A stretch of 64,000 bases of DNA from Cellulosimicrobium cellulans (GCF_006539945.1 NZ_BJNZ01000002.1:1-64000); one strand, 5' to 3'. Positions 8,984 through 18,976 are shown, numbered from the stretch's first letter. Notes: a model not told the origin generated them from the letters alone. Translations and numbers: made by a program.

Positions 8984-9937
8984 TCAGCCCAGCGCGCGGG
9001 GGTGGGCGGCGGCGTACACCTCGCGCAGCGTGTCCGGGGTCACGAGCGTGTAGATCTGCGTCGTCGTGACGGATGCGTGCCCCAGGAGCTCCTGGACGAC
9101 GCGCACGTCGGCGCCGCCCGCGAGCAGGTGGGTCGCGAACGAGTGCCGCAGCGTGTGCGGCGAGATCCGCTCGGGGTGGTCGATGCCCGCCCGCTCCGCG
9201 GCGGTGCGCAGCACGGCCCAGGCGCTCTGCCGCGACAGCCGCGCGCCCCGCGTGTTGAGGAAGACGGCCGGCGTGCCACGCCCGTGCGCGGCGAGCGCCG
9301 CGCGGCCCCGCACCAGGTAGGCGTCGAGCGCGCGCCGCGCGAACGACCCGACGGGCACCACGCGCTCCTTGCCGCCCTTGCCGAGCAGGCGGACGGCGCC
9401 GGTGCCGAGGTCGAGGTCGTCGACGTCGAGGCTCACGGCCTCGGTGATGCGCGCGCCGGTCGAGTAGACGAGCTCGAGCAGCGCCCGGTCGCGCAGCGGG
9501 GCGGCGCCGTCGCCGACGCCGGAGGCCTCGAGGATCCGCGCCACCTCGTCGGTCGAGATCGCCTTGGGAAGCCGCTTGCCCTGGGCGGGCGGGCGCACGT
9601 CGGCCGACGCGTCGGCGTCGGCCAGGCCCTCCGCGGCGCAGAAGCGGTGCCAGCCGCGCACGGCGGCCACCGACCGCGCGGTGGACGACGGCGAGAGGCT
9701 CGCCCCGCCGTCGGCCCCGGTCCGCAGCGCGGTGACGTACGCCGCGACGTCGTCCGCCTCGACCTCGCGCACGGCGTGGTTGCCGCGCGCGGCGAGGAAC
9801 GCGACGTAGCGCGCGAGGTCGCGCCGGTAGGCGGAGACGGTGTTCGCGGACAGGCCGCGCTCGACGGCGAGGTGCGCGAGGTACTCGCGCGCGGCGCGGT
9901 CCAGCGCGTCGGGCACGTGCGCCTCGCCGGACCCCAT
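8984..9937 (-). CDS. xerD: Tyrosine recombinase XerD
   Basis: XerD acts with XerC to resolve chromosome dimers at dif sites. The 317-residue protein has the SAM-like N-terminal core-binding domain and a catalytic domain with all active-site residues: Arg in TGARITE (about 163), Lys in GKGGKER (190), [10 protein letters not shown] (His 261, Arg 264), His in LLGHASV (287) and nucleophile Tyr in TTTQIYT (296). Genomic context with parA-like, scpA and scpB is that of the chromosomal enzyme rather than a phage or integron integrase. Confidence 0.94.
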   Translation of the reverse strand: MGSGEAHVPDALDRAAREYLAHLAVERGLSANTVSAYRRDLARYVAFLAARGNHAVREVEADDVAAYVTALRTGADGGASLSPSSTARSVAAVRGWHRFCAAEGLADADASADVRPPAQGKRLPKAISTDEVARILEASGVGDGAAPLRDRALLELVYSTGARITEAVSLDVDDLDLGTGAVRLLGKGGKERVVPVGSFARRALDAYLVRGRAALAAHGRGTPAVFLNTRGARLSRQSAWAVLRTAAERAGIDHPERISPHTLRHSFATHLLAGGADVRVVQELLGHASVTTTQIYTLVTPDTLREVYAAAHPRALG

Positions 9938-9967
9938 CGCCCTACCGCCCTCCCGGCACGGCCGGGC

Positions 9968-11062
9968 TCACAGCGGGAGGAAGACGTCGACCGCCACCGC
10001 GACGAAGAGCAGGGTGAGGTACGTGATCGAGGCGTGGAAGACCTTCATCTCCCCGACCTTGCCACCCTTGCCGTCGGCCTTGTCGCGCGCGCGGCGCAGC
10101 ATGGTCACGCACGAGGACAGGAACCAGACCCCGAGCACCGTGGCGACGACGCCGTAGACCCAGGTCATGCCGGCGAGCGGCCACAGCGCGAGCGACGAGG
10201 CGACCATCGCGACGCCGTAGACGATCATCTCGCGTGCGACCCTGCGGTCGTCCGCGACGACTGGGAGCATCGGCACGCCGGCGTCGGCGTAGTCGCGCTT
10301 GAACTTCATGGACAGCGGCCAGTAGTGCGGCGGCGTCCAGAAGAAGATGACGAGGAACAGCGCGAGCGCGGCCCAGCTCAGCGAGCCCGTCACGGCGGAC
10401 CAGCCGATGAGCACCGGCATGCAGCCCGCGATGCCGCCCCAGACGATGTTCTGCGGGGTGCGGCGCTTGAGGATCATCGTGTAGCCGACGACGTAGATCG
10501 CGATCGCGGCGAACGTCAGCCACGCCGAGACGACGTTGACCAGGAGCGCGAACCACACGAGCGACACGACACCCAGGACGGTCGCGAACACGAGCGCGGC
10601 CCGCGGCGTCACCTCGCCCGTGACGAGCGGGCGCCGCTTGGTGCGGTTCATGACCTCGTCGATGTCGCGGTCGAGGTAGCAGTTGTAGACGTTGGCCGAC
10701 GCGGCGGCGAGCGTGCCGCCCACGAGCGTCGCGAGGATCAGCCCGATGCCCGGCAGCCCACCCTGGGCCAGGATCATCGTCGGTACCGTGGTCACGAGGA
10801 GGAGCTCGATGATGCGGGGCTTGGTCAACGCGACGTAGGCACCGACGCGCTCACGCAGGGCGCGGGTGGCGCGGGCGGCCTCGGCCGTCGGCGCGACCGG
10901 GGTCGCGGGGCTCGTCGGCGAGGACGGCTGCTGGGTCGACGCGGCGCCAGACGGGCTTCCGGTCCCGTCGATCGGTGCCTGGCTCGTGGTGTGCACGCGC
11001 TTCGGTGTTCCGTTCTGAGGTGGGGGGCGAGCTGGGACGGACCGCCGGTCGTCCTCGCTCAT
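9968..11062 (-). CDS. ctaB: Protoheme IX farnesyltransferase (heme O synthase)
   Basis: CtaB (CyoE) is a UbiA-family prenyltransferase that adds a farnesyl group to heme B to give heme O for terminal oxidases. After an N-terminal polar extension of about 80 residues come the membrane helices with the Asp-rich motifs [18 protein letters not shown] and [10 protein letters not shown], plus [11 protein letters not shown]. Total length is 364 residues against about 300 for most homologues, the surplus being the extension. A downstream in-frame GTG (about residue 23) is an alternative start. It is transcribed divergently from tkt, the usual actinobacterial layout. Confidence 0.94.
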   Translation of the reverse strand: MSEDDRRSVPARPPPQNGTPKRVHTTSQAPIDGTGSPSGAASTQQPSSPTSPATPVAPTAEAARATRALRERVGAYVALTKPRIIELLLVTTVPTMILAQGGLPGIGLILATLVGGTLAAASANVYNCYLDRDIDEVMNRTKRRPLVTGEVTPRAALVFATVLGVVSLVWFALLVNVVSAWLTFAAIAIYVVGYTMILKRRTPQNIVWGGIAGCMPVLIGWSAVTGSLSWAALALFLVIFFWTPPHYWPLSMKFKRDYADAGVPMLPVVADDRRVAREMIVYGVAMVASSLALWPLAGMTWVYGVVATVLGVWFLSSCVTMLRRARDKADGKGGKVGEMKVFHASITYLTLLFVAVAVDVFLPL

Positions 11063-11349
11063 CGTACGTCCCCGCCTGCGCCGGGGCCGACCGGACGGGC
11101 CGGGCGATTGTGTGACATCCGACCGAAATCCAGCACGTGGTCACCGCCCGGGCACGAACCGCGTCCGCGTATAGGCTGGGTCTGCAACCGTCCCGCGTCG
11201 GACCGCCCGTCAAGACCTGTGGCCCGCGGACGACGTGACCGGCACCGGGCCGCCCCGCCCCCTGAGGCGTGAGGCCGGGAAATGTTCAACGGTTGTTTCG
11301 AGTTGTCGCGAGGATCCGGGGCGCGCGCTCCGGACGGGAATGAGGTTCG
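11063..11349. promoter_or_regulatory. Divergent ctaB/tkt intergenic region
   Basis: This 287-base region separates the divergent ctaB and tkt genes and must hold both promoters. A TATAGG at 11170-11175 on the plus strand looks like a -10 element, but no convincing -35 stands at the right distance. A less GC-rich patch (11283-11315) with TTCAAC and TTGTTT precedes tkt. No small ORF with a convincing start and no strong hairpin was seen. Confidence 0.4.
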
Positions 11350-13512
11350 GTGAACGCGTTGTCCCCTGCTCACACGCCCCTGGACTGGACGGACCTGGAC
11401 GACCGGGCCGTCAAGACGATCAAGGCGCTCGCCGCCGACGCGGTGGAGAAGGTGGGCAACGGCCACCCCGGCACCGCGATCTCGCTGGCCCCGGCCGCCT
11501 ACCTCCTGTTCCAGAAGGTCATGCGCCACGACCCGTCGGACGACCACTGGGTCGGCCGCGACCGGTTCGTGCTCTCGGCGGGCCACTCGTCGCTCACGAT
11601 CTACCTCCAGCTCTTCCTCGCCGGGTACGGCCTGGAGATGGCGGACATCGAGGCCCTGCGCACGTGGGGCTCCAAGACCCCCGGCCACCCGGAGTACAAG
11701 CACACCAAGGGCGTCGAGATCACGACCGGCCCGCTCGGCCAGGGCCTCGCGTCCTCCGTCGGCATGGCGTTCGCCGCCCGCCGCGAGCGTGGCCTGCTCG
11801 ACCCGTCGACCGCCCCGGGCGAGTCGCCGTTCGACCACCACGTCTACGTCATCGCGTCCGACGGCGACCTGCAGGAGGGCGTGACGAGCGAGGCCTCCTC
11901 GCTCGCCGGCCATCAGCAGCTCGGCAACCTCGTCGTCATCTGGGACGACAACAAGATCTCCATCGAGGACGACACGGACATCGCGTTCACCGAGGACGTC
12001 CTCGCGCGCTACGCGGCGTACGGCTGGCACACGCAGCGCGTCGACTGGACCAACGGCGGCACGGGCTACGGCGAGGACGTCGACGCGCTGCACGCCGCGA
12101 TCGAGGCCGCCAAGGCCGAGACCGGCAAGCCGTCGATCATCGCGCTGCGCACGATCATCGGCTACCCGTCCCCGACCAAGCAGAACACCGGCGGCATCCA
12201 CGGCTCGGCCATGGGCGCCGACGAGATCAGGGGCCTGAAGATCGAGCTCGGCCTCGACCCCGAGGCGAGCTTCGCGATCGACGACGAGGTGCTCGCGTAC
12301 ACGCGCGCCGTCGGCGAGCGCCAGAGCGACCGGCGCGGCGCGTGGGAGACCGCCTTCGCGGCCTGGAAGACCGCGAACCCGTCCGGCGCCGAGCTCCTCG
12401 GGCGCCTCGCGAACCGTGAGCTCCCCGCCGGCTGGGAGGACGCGCTGCCGACGTTCGAGGCGGGCAAGGCCGTCGCGACGCGCTCCGCGTCCGGCAAGGT
12501 CCTCACTGCGCTCAAGGACGTGCTGCCGGAGCTGTGGGGCGGCTCCGCCGACCTGGCCGGCTCGAACAACACGACCATGGACGGCGAGCCGTCGTTCGTC
12601 CCGGTCGAGCACGCGACCAAGAAGTTCCCGGGCCACGAGTACGGCCGCACGCTGCACTTCGGCATCCGCGAGCACGCCATGGGCGCGATCCTCAACGGCA
12701 TCGTCCTGCACGGCGGCACGCGCGCCTACGGCGGCACGTTCCTCCAGTTCAGCGACTACATGCGCCCCGCTGTGCGCCTCGCCGCGCTCATGGAGATCCC
12801 GACGACGTTCGTGTGGACGCACGACTCGATCGGCCTCGGTGAGGACGGCCCGACGCACCAGCCCGTCGAGCACCTCGCCGCGCTGCGCGCCATCCCCGGC
12901 CTCGACGTCGTCCGGCCGGCCGACGCCAACGAGACGTCGTGGGCGTGGCGCACGATCCTCGAGAACACCGACCGCCCGGCGGGCATCATCCTCACGCGCC
13001 AGAACGTCCCGACGTTCCCGCGCGGCACCGAGGGCTACGCCGACGCGTCGGGCACCGCCCGCGGCGGCTACGTGCTGCTCGACACCGAGGGCACGCCCGA
13101 CGTCATCCTCATCGGCACCGGCTCCGAGGTGCAGCTCGCCGTCGAGGCGCGCGAGATCCTCGCGGGCGAGGGCGTGCAGGCGCGCGTCGTCTCCCTCCCG
13201 AGCCGCGAGTGGTTCGACGGCCAGGACGCCGCCTACCGCGAGTCGGTCCTGCCGTCCGCCGTCCGCGCGCGCGTCTCGGTCGAGGCGGGCGTGGCGCAGG
13301 GCTGGCGCGAGCTCGTCGGCGACGCCGGCCGCACCGTGAGCCTCGAGCACTACGGCGCCTCGGCGGACTACCAGGTGCTGTACCGCGAGTTCGGCATCAC
13401 GTCCGAGGCGGTCGCCTCGGCGGCGCGCGAGTCGATCGCGGCCGCGCGCGGTGGCGATACCCCGGGTGCCGCGCCGACGCCGTCGGAGGGCGGCACTGGC
13501 GACCAGCGCTGA
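11350..13512 (+). CDS. tkt: Transketolase
   Basis: Transketolase moves two-carbon units between sugar phosphates in the non-oxidative pentose phosphate pathway, using thiamine diphosphate. The 720-residue protein has the GNGHPGTAISLAP motif, the cofactor-binding block around ASDGDLQEG, the pyrimidine domain with the catalytic Glu in HFGIREHAMGA, and the WTHDSIGLGEDGPTHQP motif. Start is GTG with GAGG 6 bases before it. It opens the tkt-tal-zwf-opcA-pgl cluster, but a strong hairpin follows it, so tal may depend on read-through or its own promoter. Confidence 0.97.
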   Translation: MNALSPAHTPLDWTDLDDRAVKTIKALAADAVEKVGNGHPGTAISLAPAAYLLFQKVMRHDPSDDHWVGRDRFVLSAGHSSLTIYLQLFLAGYGLEMADIEALRTWGSKTPGHPEYKHTKGVEITTGPLGQGLASSVGMAFAARRERGLLDPSTAPGESPFDHHVYVIASDGDLQEGVTSEASSLAGHQQLGNLVVIWDDNKISIEDDTDIAFTEDVLARYAAYGWHTQRVDWTNGGTGYGEDVDALHAAIEAAKAETGKPSIIALRTIIGYPSPTKQNTGGIHGSAMGADEIRGLKIELGLDPEASFAIDDEVLAYTRAVGERQSDRRGAWETAFAAWKTANPSGAELLGRLANRELPAGWEDALPTFEAGKAVATRSASGKVLTALKDVLPELWGGSADLAGSNNTTMDGEPSFVPVEHATKKFPGHEYGRTLHFGIREHAMGAILNGIVLHGGTRAYGGTFLQFSDYMRPAVRLAALMEIPTTFVWTHDSIGLGEDGPTHQPVEHLAALRAIPGLDVVRPADANETSWAWRTILENTDRPAGIILTRQNVPTFPRGTEGYADASGTARGGYVLLDTEGTPDVILIGTGSEVQLAVEAREILAGEGVQARVVSLPSREWFDGQDAAYRESVLPSAVRARVSVEAGVAQGWRELVGDAGRTVSLEHYGASADYQVLYREFGITSEAVASAARESIAAARGGDTPGAAPTPSEGGTGDQR

Positions 13513-13525
13513 CCCTTCGTAGATT

Positions 13526-13557
13526 CCGAGGTGGGGCCGTGCGCGGCCCCACCTCGG
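13526..13557 (+). terminator. Hairpin terminator after tkt
   Basis: A perfect 14-base-pair inverted repeat (13526-13539 with 13544-13557, loop TGCG) lies 13 bases past the tkt stop. No T-run follows, as is usual in very GC-rich actinobacteria. It could equally act as an mRNA 3'-end stabiliser between tkt and tal. Confidence 0.7.
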
Positions 13558-13636
13558 GACTGCCCCGGGAACCGGCCGCCGTGCGCGACCGCCGGGGAGC
13601 ACGCCCGCAGCGAGAGCACCACCGAGAGGAAGTCCG

Positions 13637-14776
13637 ATGACGCAGTCCCCCACCGTCCCCGGCCCCATCGAGCAGCTCACGGGAGCGGGCGTGTCCATCT
13701 GGCTCGACGACCTCTCGCGAGAACGGCTGCGCACCGGCAACCTCGCCGACCTCGTCGCGACGCGCGGCGTGGTCGGGGTCACGACGAACCCCACGATCTT
13801 CGCGTCCGCGCTCTCGAAGGGCGACGCCTACGACGCGCAGCTCGCCGAGCTCGCGCCCGCCGGCGTGGACGACGCCGCGGTCGAGGCCGCCGTCGAGCGG
13901 ATCACGACGGACGACGTGCGCGCCGCCGCCGACCTGCTGCGCCCCGTGTACGACGCGACGGACGGCGTCGACGGTCGCGTGTCGATCGAGGTGGACCCGC
14001 GCCTCGCGCACGACGCCGACAAGACGGTCGTCACGGCCGAGCGCCTCTGGGCCACCATCGACCGGCCCAACGTCTACATCAAGATCCCCGCGACCGTCGC
14101 GGGACTCGACGCGATCTCCCGCACCCTGGCGCAGGGCATCAGCGTCAACGTGACGCTCATCTTCTCGCTCGCGCGCTACCGCGCGGTCATGGAGGCGTTC
14201 GCGATCGGGCTCGAGCAGGCGCGCGCGGACGGCATCGACGTCGCGCCGGTGGGTTCCGTCGCGTCGTTCTTCGTCTCGCGCGTGGACACCGCGGTGGACG
14301 CCGCGCTCGAGAAGGTCGGCACCCCGGAGGCGCTCGACCTGCGCGGCCAGGCCGCGATCGCCAACGCGCGCCTCGCGTTCGAGGCCTACGAGGAGTTCCG
14401 CCAGACCGACCGGTGGCGCTCGCTCGCCGCGTCCGGCGCGCACCCGCAGCGCCCGCTCTGGGCGTCGACCGGCGTGAAGAACCCGGAGTACCGCGACACG
14501 ATGTACGTCGACGAGCTCGTGACCGACGGCATCGTCAACACCATGCCCGAGGCGACCCTGCAGGCGTTCGCCGACCACGGCGTCGTGACGGGCGACACGA
14601 TCACCGGCACGGCGGCCGCGTCCCGCCGCACGCTCGAGACCGTCGAGTCCTTCGGCGTCTCGCTCGTCGAGGTCACGGACCGCCTCGAGGAGGAGGGCGT
14701 GCGCAAGTTCGAGGACAGCTGGACCGAGCTCCTCGCGACGACGCGCGACAACCTGCGGCGCATCGCCTCCTCCTGA
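13637..14776 (+). CDS. tal: Transaldolase
   Basis: Transaldolase transfers dihydroxyacetone units between sugar phosphates. The 379-residue length is that of the longer actinobacterial-type enzyme. The Schiff-base Lys is at about residue 149 in NVYIKIPAT, with [12 protein letters not shown] and the [20 protein letters not shown] block also present. GAGAGGAAG precedes the ATG by 4 bases. It follows tkt by 124 bases, with a hairpin in the gap, and another hairpin follows tal. Confidence 0.96.
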   Translation: MTQSPTVPGPIEQLTGAGVSIWLDDLSRERLRTGNLADLVATRGVVGVTTNPTIFASALSKGDAYDAQLAELAPAGVDDAAVEAAVERITTDDVRAAADLLRPVYDATDGVDGRVSIEVDPRLAHDADKTVVTAERLWATIDRPNVYIKIPATVAGLDAISRTLAQGISVNVTLIFSLARYRAVMEAFAIGLEQARADGIDVAPVGSVASFFVSRVDTAVDAALEKVGTPEALDLRGQAAIANARLAFEAYEEFRQTDRWRSLAASGAHPQRPLWASTGVKNPEYRDTMYVDELVTDGIVNTMPEATLQAFADHGVVTGDTITGTAAASRRTLETVESFGVSLVEVTDRLEEEGVRKFEDSWTELLATTRDNLRRIASS

Positions 14777-14785
14777 CCCCGGCGC

Positions 14786-14811
14786 GCCTGACCGCCGTGC
14801 CGCGGTCAGGC
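14786..14811 (+). terminator. Hairpin after tal
   Basis: A 10-base-pair perfect stem (GCCTGACCGC at 14786-14795 with 14802-14811, 6-base loop) lies 10 bases after the tal stop. It probably terminates or processes the tal transcript. A TATCAT at 14855-14860 further on may be a -10 for zwf. Confidence 0.6.
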
Positions 14812-14924
14812 GTCCGACCTGCGGGAACGACGACGCGACGACGCTCGCCGCCCGTATCATCCGCAGACGCCTCAGCCTTCTGCAGTCCTCCCGACCCCTC
14901 CTCGAAACGGAACGGTGCCACCAG

Positions 14925-16466
14925 GTGAGACCGGCCAAGATCACGCCAGAGCACAACCCGCTGCGCGACCCCCTCGACCTGCGCCTGCCGCGGATCGCGG
15001 GCCCCTGCGGGCTCGTCATCTTCGGCGTCACGGGCGACCTCGCCCGCAAGAAGCTCATGCCTGCGGTGTACGACCTGGCCAACCGCGGCCTGCTCCCCCC
15101 GGGCTTCGCGCTCACGGGCTTCGCGCGCCGTGACTGGGAGGACCAGGACTTCGCGCAGGTGGTCCACGACGCCGTCAAGGAGCACGCGCGCACGCCGTTC
15201 CGCGAGGCCACGTGGCGGCAGCTCGCCGAGGGGATCCGGTTCGTCCAGGGCACGTTCGACGACGAGGACGCCTTCGAGCGGCTGCGCGAGACCGTCGAGA
15301 CCCTGGACGCCGAGCGCGGCACGGGCGGCAACCACGCCTTCTACCTCTCGGTGCCGCCGAGCGCGTTCCCGGTCGTGTGCCGGCAGCTCTCCCGCTCCGG
15401 GCTCTCCCGCTCCGAAGAAGACGCCTGGCGCCGCGTCGTCATCGAGAAGCCGTTCGGGCACGACCTCGAGAGCGCTCGCGAGCTCGACGCCGTCGTGTCG
15501 GAGGTCTTCCCGCCCGACTCGGTGTTCCGCATCGACCACTACCTCGGCAAGGAGACGGTCCAGAACCTCCTCGCCCTGCGGTTCGCCAACCAGATGTTCG
15601 AGCCGATCTGGAACGCGAACTACGTGGACCACGTGCAGATCACGATGGCCGAGGACATCGGCATCGGTGGCCGCGCGGGCTACTACGACGGGATCGGCGC
15701 CGCACGCGACGTCATCCAGAACCATCTGCTCCAGCTCCTCGCGCTCGTCGCGATGGAGGAGCCGGTGTCGTTCGACGCCCCGTCGCTGCGCGCCGAGAAG
15801 ATCAAGGCGCTGTCGGCCGTGCGCCTGCCGCGCGAGCTGTCGAAGCACACCGCGCGCGGCCAGTACGCGGCCGGGTGGCAGGGCGGCGAGGAGGTCATCG
15901 GCTTCCTCGACGAGGACGGCATCCCTGCCGACTCGACGACCGAGACCTACGCCGCGATCCGCGTGGACATCGACAACCGCCGCTGGGCGGGCGTCCCGTT
16001 CTACCTGCGCACCGGCAAGCGCCTCGGGCGCCGCGTGACCGAGGTCGCCGTCGTGTTCAAGAAGGCCCCGCACCTGCCCTTCGAGACCTCGCAGGCCTCC
16101 GACCTGGGCAACAACGCGCTCGTCATCCGCGTCCAGCCCGACGAGGGCGTCACGATGCGCTTCGGCGCGAAGGTCCCGGGCACCGCGATGGAGGTCCGCG
16201 ACGTCACGATGGACTTCGGGTACGGGCACGCGTTCACGGAGTCCTCCCCCGAGGCCTACGAGCGCCTCATCCTCGACGTCCTGCTCGGCGACCCGCCGCT
16301 CTTCCCGACGCGCGAGGAGGTCGAGCTCTCGTGGAAGATCCTCGACCCGATCACCGCGCACTGGGCGGCCAAGGGCACGCCCGACAAGTACCGGTCCGGC
16401 ACGTGGGGCCCGGAGTCGGCCGACGCGATGCTGGCGCGCGACGGCCGCTCGTGGCGGCGCCCGTGA
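14925..16466 (+). CDS. zwf: Glucose-6-phosphate 1-dehydrogenase
   Basis: Zwf oxidises glucose 6-phosphate to 6-phosphogluconolactone with reduction of NADP+, opening the oxidative pentose phosphate branch. The 513-residue protein has the GVTGDLARKKLMPA dinucleotide fold near residue 34 and the signature RIDHYLGKE at about 202-210 with the catalytic His. Start is GTG within CCAGGTGAGA. It stands upstream of its assembly partner opcA and of pgl, so three consecutive genes serve the same two-step conversion. Confidence 0.97.
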   Translation: MRPAKITPEHNPLRDPLDLRLPRIAGPCGLVIFGVTGDLARKKLMPAVYDLANRGLLPPGFALTGFARRDWEDQDFAQVVHDAVKEHARTPFREATWRQLAEGIRFVQGTFDDEDAFERLRETVETLDAERGTGGNHAFYLSVPPSAFPVVCRQLSRSGLSRSEEDAWRRVVIEKPFGHDLESARELDAVVSEVFPPDSVFRIDHYLGKETVQNLLALRFANQMFEPIWNANYVDHVQITMAEDIGIGGRAGYYDGIGAARDVIQNHLLQLLALVAMEEPVSFDAPSLRAEKIKALSAVRLPRELSKHTARGQYAAGWQGGEEVIGFLDEDGIPADSTTETYAAIRVDIDNRRWAGVPFYLRTGKRLGRRVTEVAVVFKKAPHLPFETSQASDLGNNALVIRVQPDEGVTMRFGAKVPGTAMEVRDVTMDFGYGHAFTESSPEAYERLILDVLLGDPPLFPTREEVELSWKILDPITAHWAAKGTPDKYRSGTWGPESADAMLARDGRSWRRP

Positions 16467-16529
16467 CGACCGTCGTGCCGGCGTCGGCCCCGCGGAGCGC
16501 GGCGCCCCACCCAGAGAACCCCCGACCCC

Positions 16530-16554
16530 GTCGTGCCCCGCAGGGCGGCACGAC
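16530..16554 (+). repeat. Inverted repeat between zwf and opcA
   Basis: GTCGTGCC (16530-16537) pairs with GGCACGAC (16547-16554) across a 9-base loop, 24 bases before the opcA start. It is a plausible weak terminator or mRNA processing hairpin. Nothing else is seen in the 112-base gap. Confidence 0.4.
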
Positions 16555-16578
16555 CCTCCGACCGGCGAGGACCCCGCG

Positions 16579-17496
16579 ATGATCATCGACCTGCCCGACA
16601 CGACGACGAACGCGGTGAACAAGCGCCTCGTGCGCCTGCGCGACGAGGGGGGCGCGATCGCGCTCGGCCGCGTCCTCACGCTCGTCGTCATCGCGCGCGA
16701 GTCCGACGTCGAGACGTCGATCGAGGCGGCGAACGACGCGAGCCGCGAGCACCCGTGCCGCGTCATCGTCGTGGCGCCGTCCGGCCGGAGGACCGTCCCG
16801 CACCTCGACGCCCAGATCCGGGTCGGGGGCGACGCCGGTGCGTCCGAGGTCGTCGTGCTGCGCACGGCGGGGCCCCTGCTCGAGCACGCGGACACGCTCG
16901 TCATGCCGCTCCTGCTCCCGGACGCGCCGATCGTGGTGTGGTGGCCCGGGCAGCCGCCCGCGTCGCCGGACGACGACCCCGTCGGGGCGATGGCGCAGCG
17001 ACGCATCACGGACTCGATCACGTCCAAGGACCCCGAGGCGACGCTCGCGCAGCTCGCGACGACGTACGGCCCGGGCGACTCCGACCTGGCGTGGGCACGC
17101 GTCACGCTCTGGCGCGGCCTCATCGCCGCCGCGCTCGACCAGCCGCCGTACGAGCCCGTGACGAACGTCCTGGTCGAGGGTCAGGCGAAGCACACCTCCC
17201 TCGACCTGCTCGCGGCATGGCTCGGGTCCCGCCTGCGCTGCCCCACGCAGGTCGTGCGCCGTCGCGGGGCAGAGGCGATCACGCGCGTCACGCTCGAGCG
17301 CAAGAGCGGACCGATCATCCTCGACCGCCCGGACGGGCGCATCGTGACGATCAGCCAGCCGGGCAAGCCCGACCGCCGTGTCGCGCTGCCCATCCGGACG
17401 CTGAGCGAGGCCCTCATCGAGGAGCTGCGCCGCCTGGACCCGGACGAGATCTACGGCGAGGTGCTCACCAAGGGGCTGCAGAAGGTGGGCGCGTGA
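16579..17496 (+). CDS. opcA: Glucose-6-phosphate dehydrogenase assembly protein OpcA
   Basis: OpcA is an actinobacterial and cyanobacterial partner needed for active Zwf. The 305-residue sequence matches the family throughout: the MIIDLPDTTTNAVNKRLVRL start, PCRVIVVAPSG, PLLLPDAPIVVWWPGQPP, and LDLLAAWLGSRL. It has no catalytic motif of its own. GAGGA stands 7 bases before the ATG. The stop overlaps the GTG of pgl by four bases. Confidence 0.95.
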   Translation: MIIDLPDTTTNAVNKRLVRLRDEGGAIALGRVLTLVVIARESDVETSIEAANDASREHPCRVIVVAPSGRRTVPHLDAQIRVGGDAGASEVVVLRTAGPLLEHADTLVMPLLLPDAPIVVWWPGQPPASPDDDPVGAMAQRRITDSITSKDPEATLAQLATTYGPGDSDLAWARVTLWRGLIAAALDQPPYEPVTNVLVEGQAKHTSLDLLAAWLGSRLRCPTQVVRRRGAEAITRVTLERKSGPIILDRPDGRIVTISQPGKPDRRVALPIRTLSEALIEELRRLDPDEIYGEVLTKGLQKVGA

Positions 17497-18281
17497 GCGC
17501 CGCCCAGCCCGGGGGCGCGCACGCGTCCCACGGGCGCCTCGTGGTGGTCCACCCCGACGCCGGCGTCCTCGCCGAGGCGGTCGCGTCGCGGCTCGTGACG
17601 CGCCTGCTCGACGTGCAGTCCGTGCGCAGCCCCGTGCACGTCGTGCTCACCGGCGGCACCGTCGGCATCGCGAGCCTCGCGGCGCTCGAGCGCCACCCGG
17701 CGCGCGACGCCGTCGACTGGTCGGGCGTGCACGTGTGGTGGGGCGACGAGCGATTCCTCCCCGAGGGCGACCCCGACCGCAACGAGACGCAGGCGCGCGA
17801 CGCGCTGCTCGCCCACCTGCCTCAGCTCCCGGCCGAGAACGTGCACCCGATGCCCGGGGCGGACGTCGTGGCGACCCCCGAGGAGTCCGCCACGGCGTAC
17901 GCGGCGACCCTCGCCGAGCACGCCCCGGACGGCGTCGAGGTGCCCGAGTTCGACATGCTCCTGCTCGGGATGGGTCCCGACGGCCACGTCGCGTCGCTCT
18001 TCCCCGGGCACCCCGGGCTCGACGTGACGGGCGTCCCGACCGCCGGGGTCCACGGTTCGCCCAAGCCCCCGCCGGAGCGCGTGACGCTGACCTTCGAGGC
18101 CATCGCGCGCGCCCGTCAGGTGTGGGTCGTCGCCGCGGGCGCCGAGAAGGCCCCCGCCGTCGCCTCGGCGCTCGGCGGGGCCCCCGCGGCCGAGACCCCG
18201 GCGGCCGCGGTCACCGGCACCGAGCGCACGCTGTGGCTCGTCGACGCCGCGGCGGCGAGCACGCGGGACGCCGACCGATGA
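17493..18281 (+). CDS. pgl: 6-phosphogluconolactonase
   Basis: Pgl hydrolyses 6-phosphogluconolactone, the product of Zwf. The 262-residue protein is of the DevB/glucosamine-6-phosphate-isomerase-like family, with LTGGTVGIASLAAL, WWGDERFLPEGDPDRNE, and LLGMGPDGHVASLFPG carrying the catalytic residues. The GTG start overlaps the opcA stop with AAGG 7 bases upstream, and its own stop overlaps the ATG of the next gene. Confidence 0.95.
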   Translation: MSAAQPGGAHASHGRLVVVHPDAGVLAEAVASRLVTRLLDVQSVRSPVHVVLTGGTVGIASLAALERHPARDAVDWSGVHVWWGDERFLPEGDPDRNETQARDALLAHLPQLPAENVHPMPGADVVATPEESATAYAATLAEHAPDGVEVPEFDMLLLGMGPDGHVASLFPGHPGLDVTGVPTAGVHGSPKPPPERVTLTFEAIARARQVWVVAAGAEKAPAVASALGGAPAAETPAAAVTGTERTLWLVDAAAASTRDADR

Positions 18282-18964
18282 CGCCGGGCGGCGAGCACCT
18301 CGACCCCGCCGTGACGTGGGACGCGGTCGACGCGTACTTCGCTCCGCTCGTGGGCGAGGACGACGTGCTCGCCGCCGCCAGCGCCAGGGCGCGGGCCGCG
18401 GGCCTGCCGGAGATCCAGGTCTCGCCCGCGCAGGGCCGTCTCCTGCAGCTCCTCGCGCTCGCGGCCGGCGCGCGCCGCGTGCTGGAGGTCGGCACGCTCG
18501 GCGGCTACTCGACGATCTGGCTCGCGCGTGCGCTGCCTCCCGGGGGCGCGCTCGTCACGTGCGAGATCGACGCCGCGCACGCCACGGTGGCCCGGGAGTC
18601 ACTGGCAGAGGCCGGTCTCACGGACGTCGTCGACGTCGTGCTCGGCCCGGCCGCGGACACCCTGCGGCACCTCGTCGACGCGGGCGTCGAGCCGTTCGAC
18701 CTCGTGTTCGTCGACGCGGACAAGCCGTCCAACCCGGTCTACCTCGACCTGGCGATCCGGCTCGCGCGCCCGGGCACGCTCGTCGTCGTCGACAACACCG
18801 TCCGCGGCGGGGCCGTCGCCGACGCGACCAGCACCGACCCCGACGTTCTCGGGGTCCGGGAGATGGTCGACCGCGTCGTCGCGGAGCCGCGGCTCGACGC
18901 CACGGCCGTGCAGACCGTGGGGTCGAAGGGCTACGACGGGTTCGTGCTCGCGCGCGTTCGCTGA
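18278..18964 (+). CDS. Class I SAM-dependent O-methyltransferase
   Basis: This 228-residue protein belongs to the catechol/caffeoyl-CoA O-methyltransferase-like family (Methyltransf_3). The SAM-binding motif is VLEVGTLGGYSTIWLA near residue 68, followed by ALVTCEID and the metal-binding Asp region FDLVFVDADKPSN and VVVDNTVRGG. The substrate is unknown. The ATG overlaps the pgl stop (ATGA), so it is the last cistron of the pentose phosphate transcript, a position with no obvious metabolic logic. Confidence 0.9.
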   Translation: MTPGGEHLDPAVTWDAVDAYFAPLVGEDDVLAAASARARAAGLPEIQVSPAQGRLLQLLALAAGARRVLEVGTLGGYSTIWLARALPPGGALVTCEIDAAHATVARESLAEAGLTDVVDVVLGPAADTLRHLVDAGVEPFDLVFVDADKPSNPVYLDLAIRLARPGTLVVVDNTVRGGAVADATSTDPDVLGVREMVDRVVAEPRLDATAVQTVGSKGYDGFVLARVR

Positions 18965-18976
18965 CCCGCGGACGAG

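Noticed and set aside
11170-11175. TATAGG as a full promoter for tkt
   Set aside because: It matches a -10, but the bases at the -35 distance (GCCCGG) do not, so it is only mentioned in the intergenic entry.
11059-13794. A 911-codon open frame antisense to tkt
   Set aside because: Composition is low-complexity Arg/Gly/Val and it covers transketolase on the other strand, which has full catalytic motifs.
14673-17123. An 816-codon minus-strand frame over zwf and opcA
   Set aside because: It is a shadow of two clear enzyme genes and lacks any recognisable domain.
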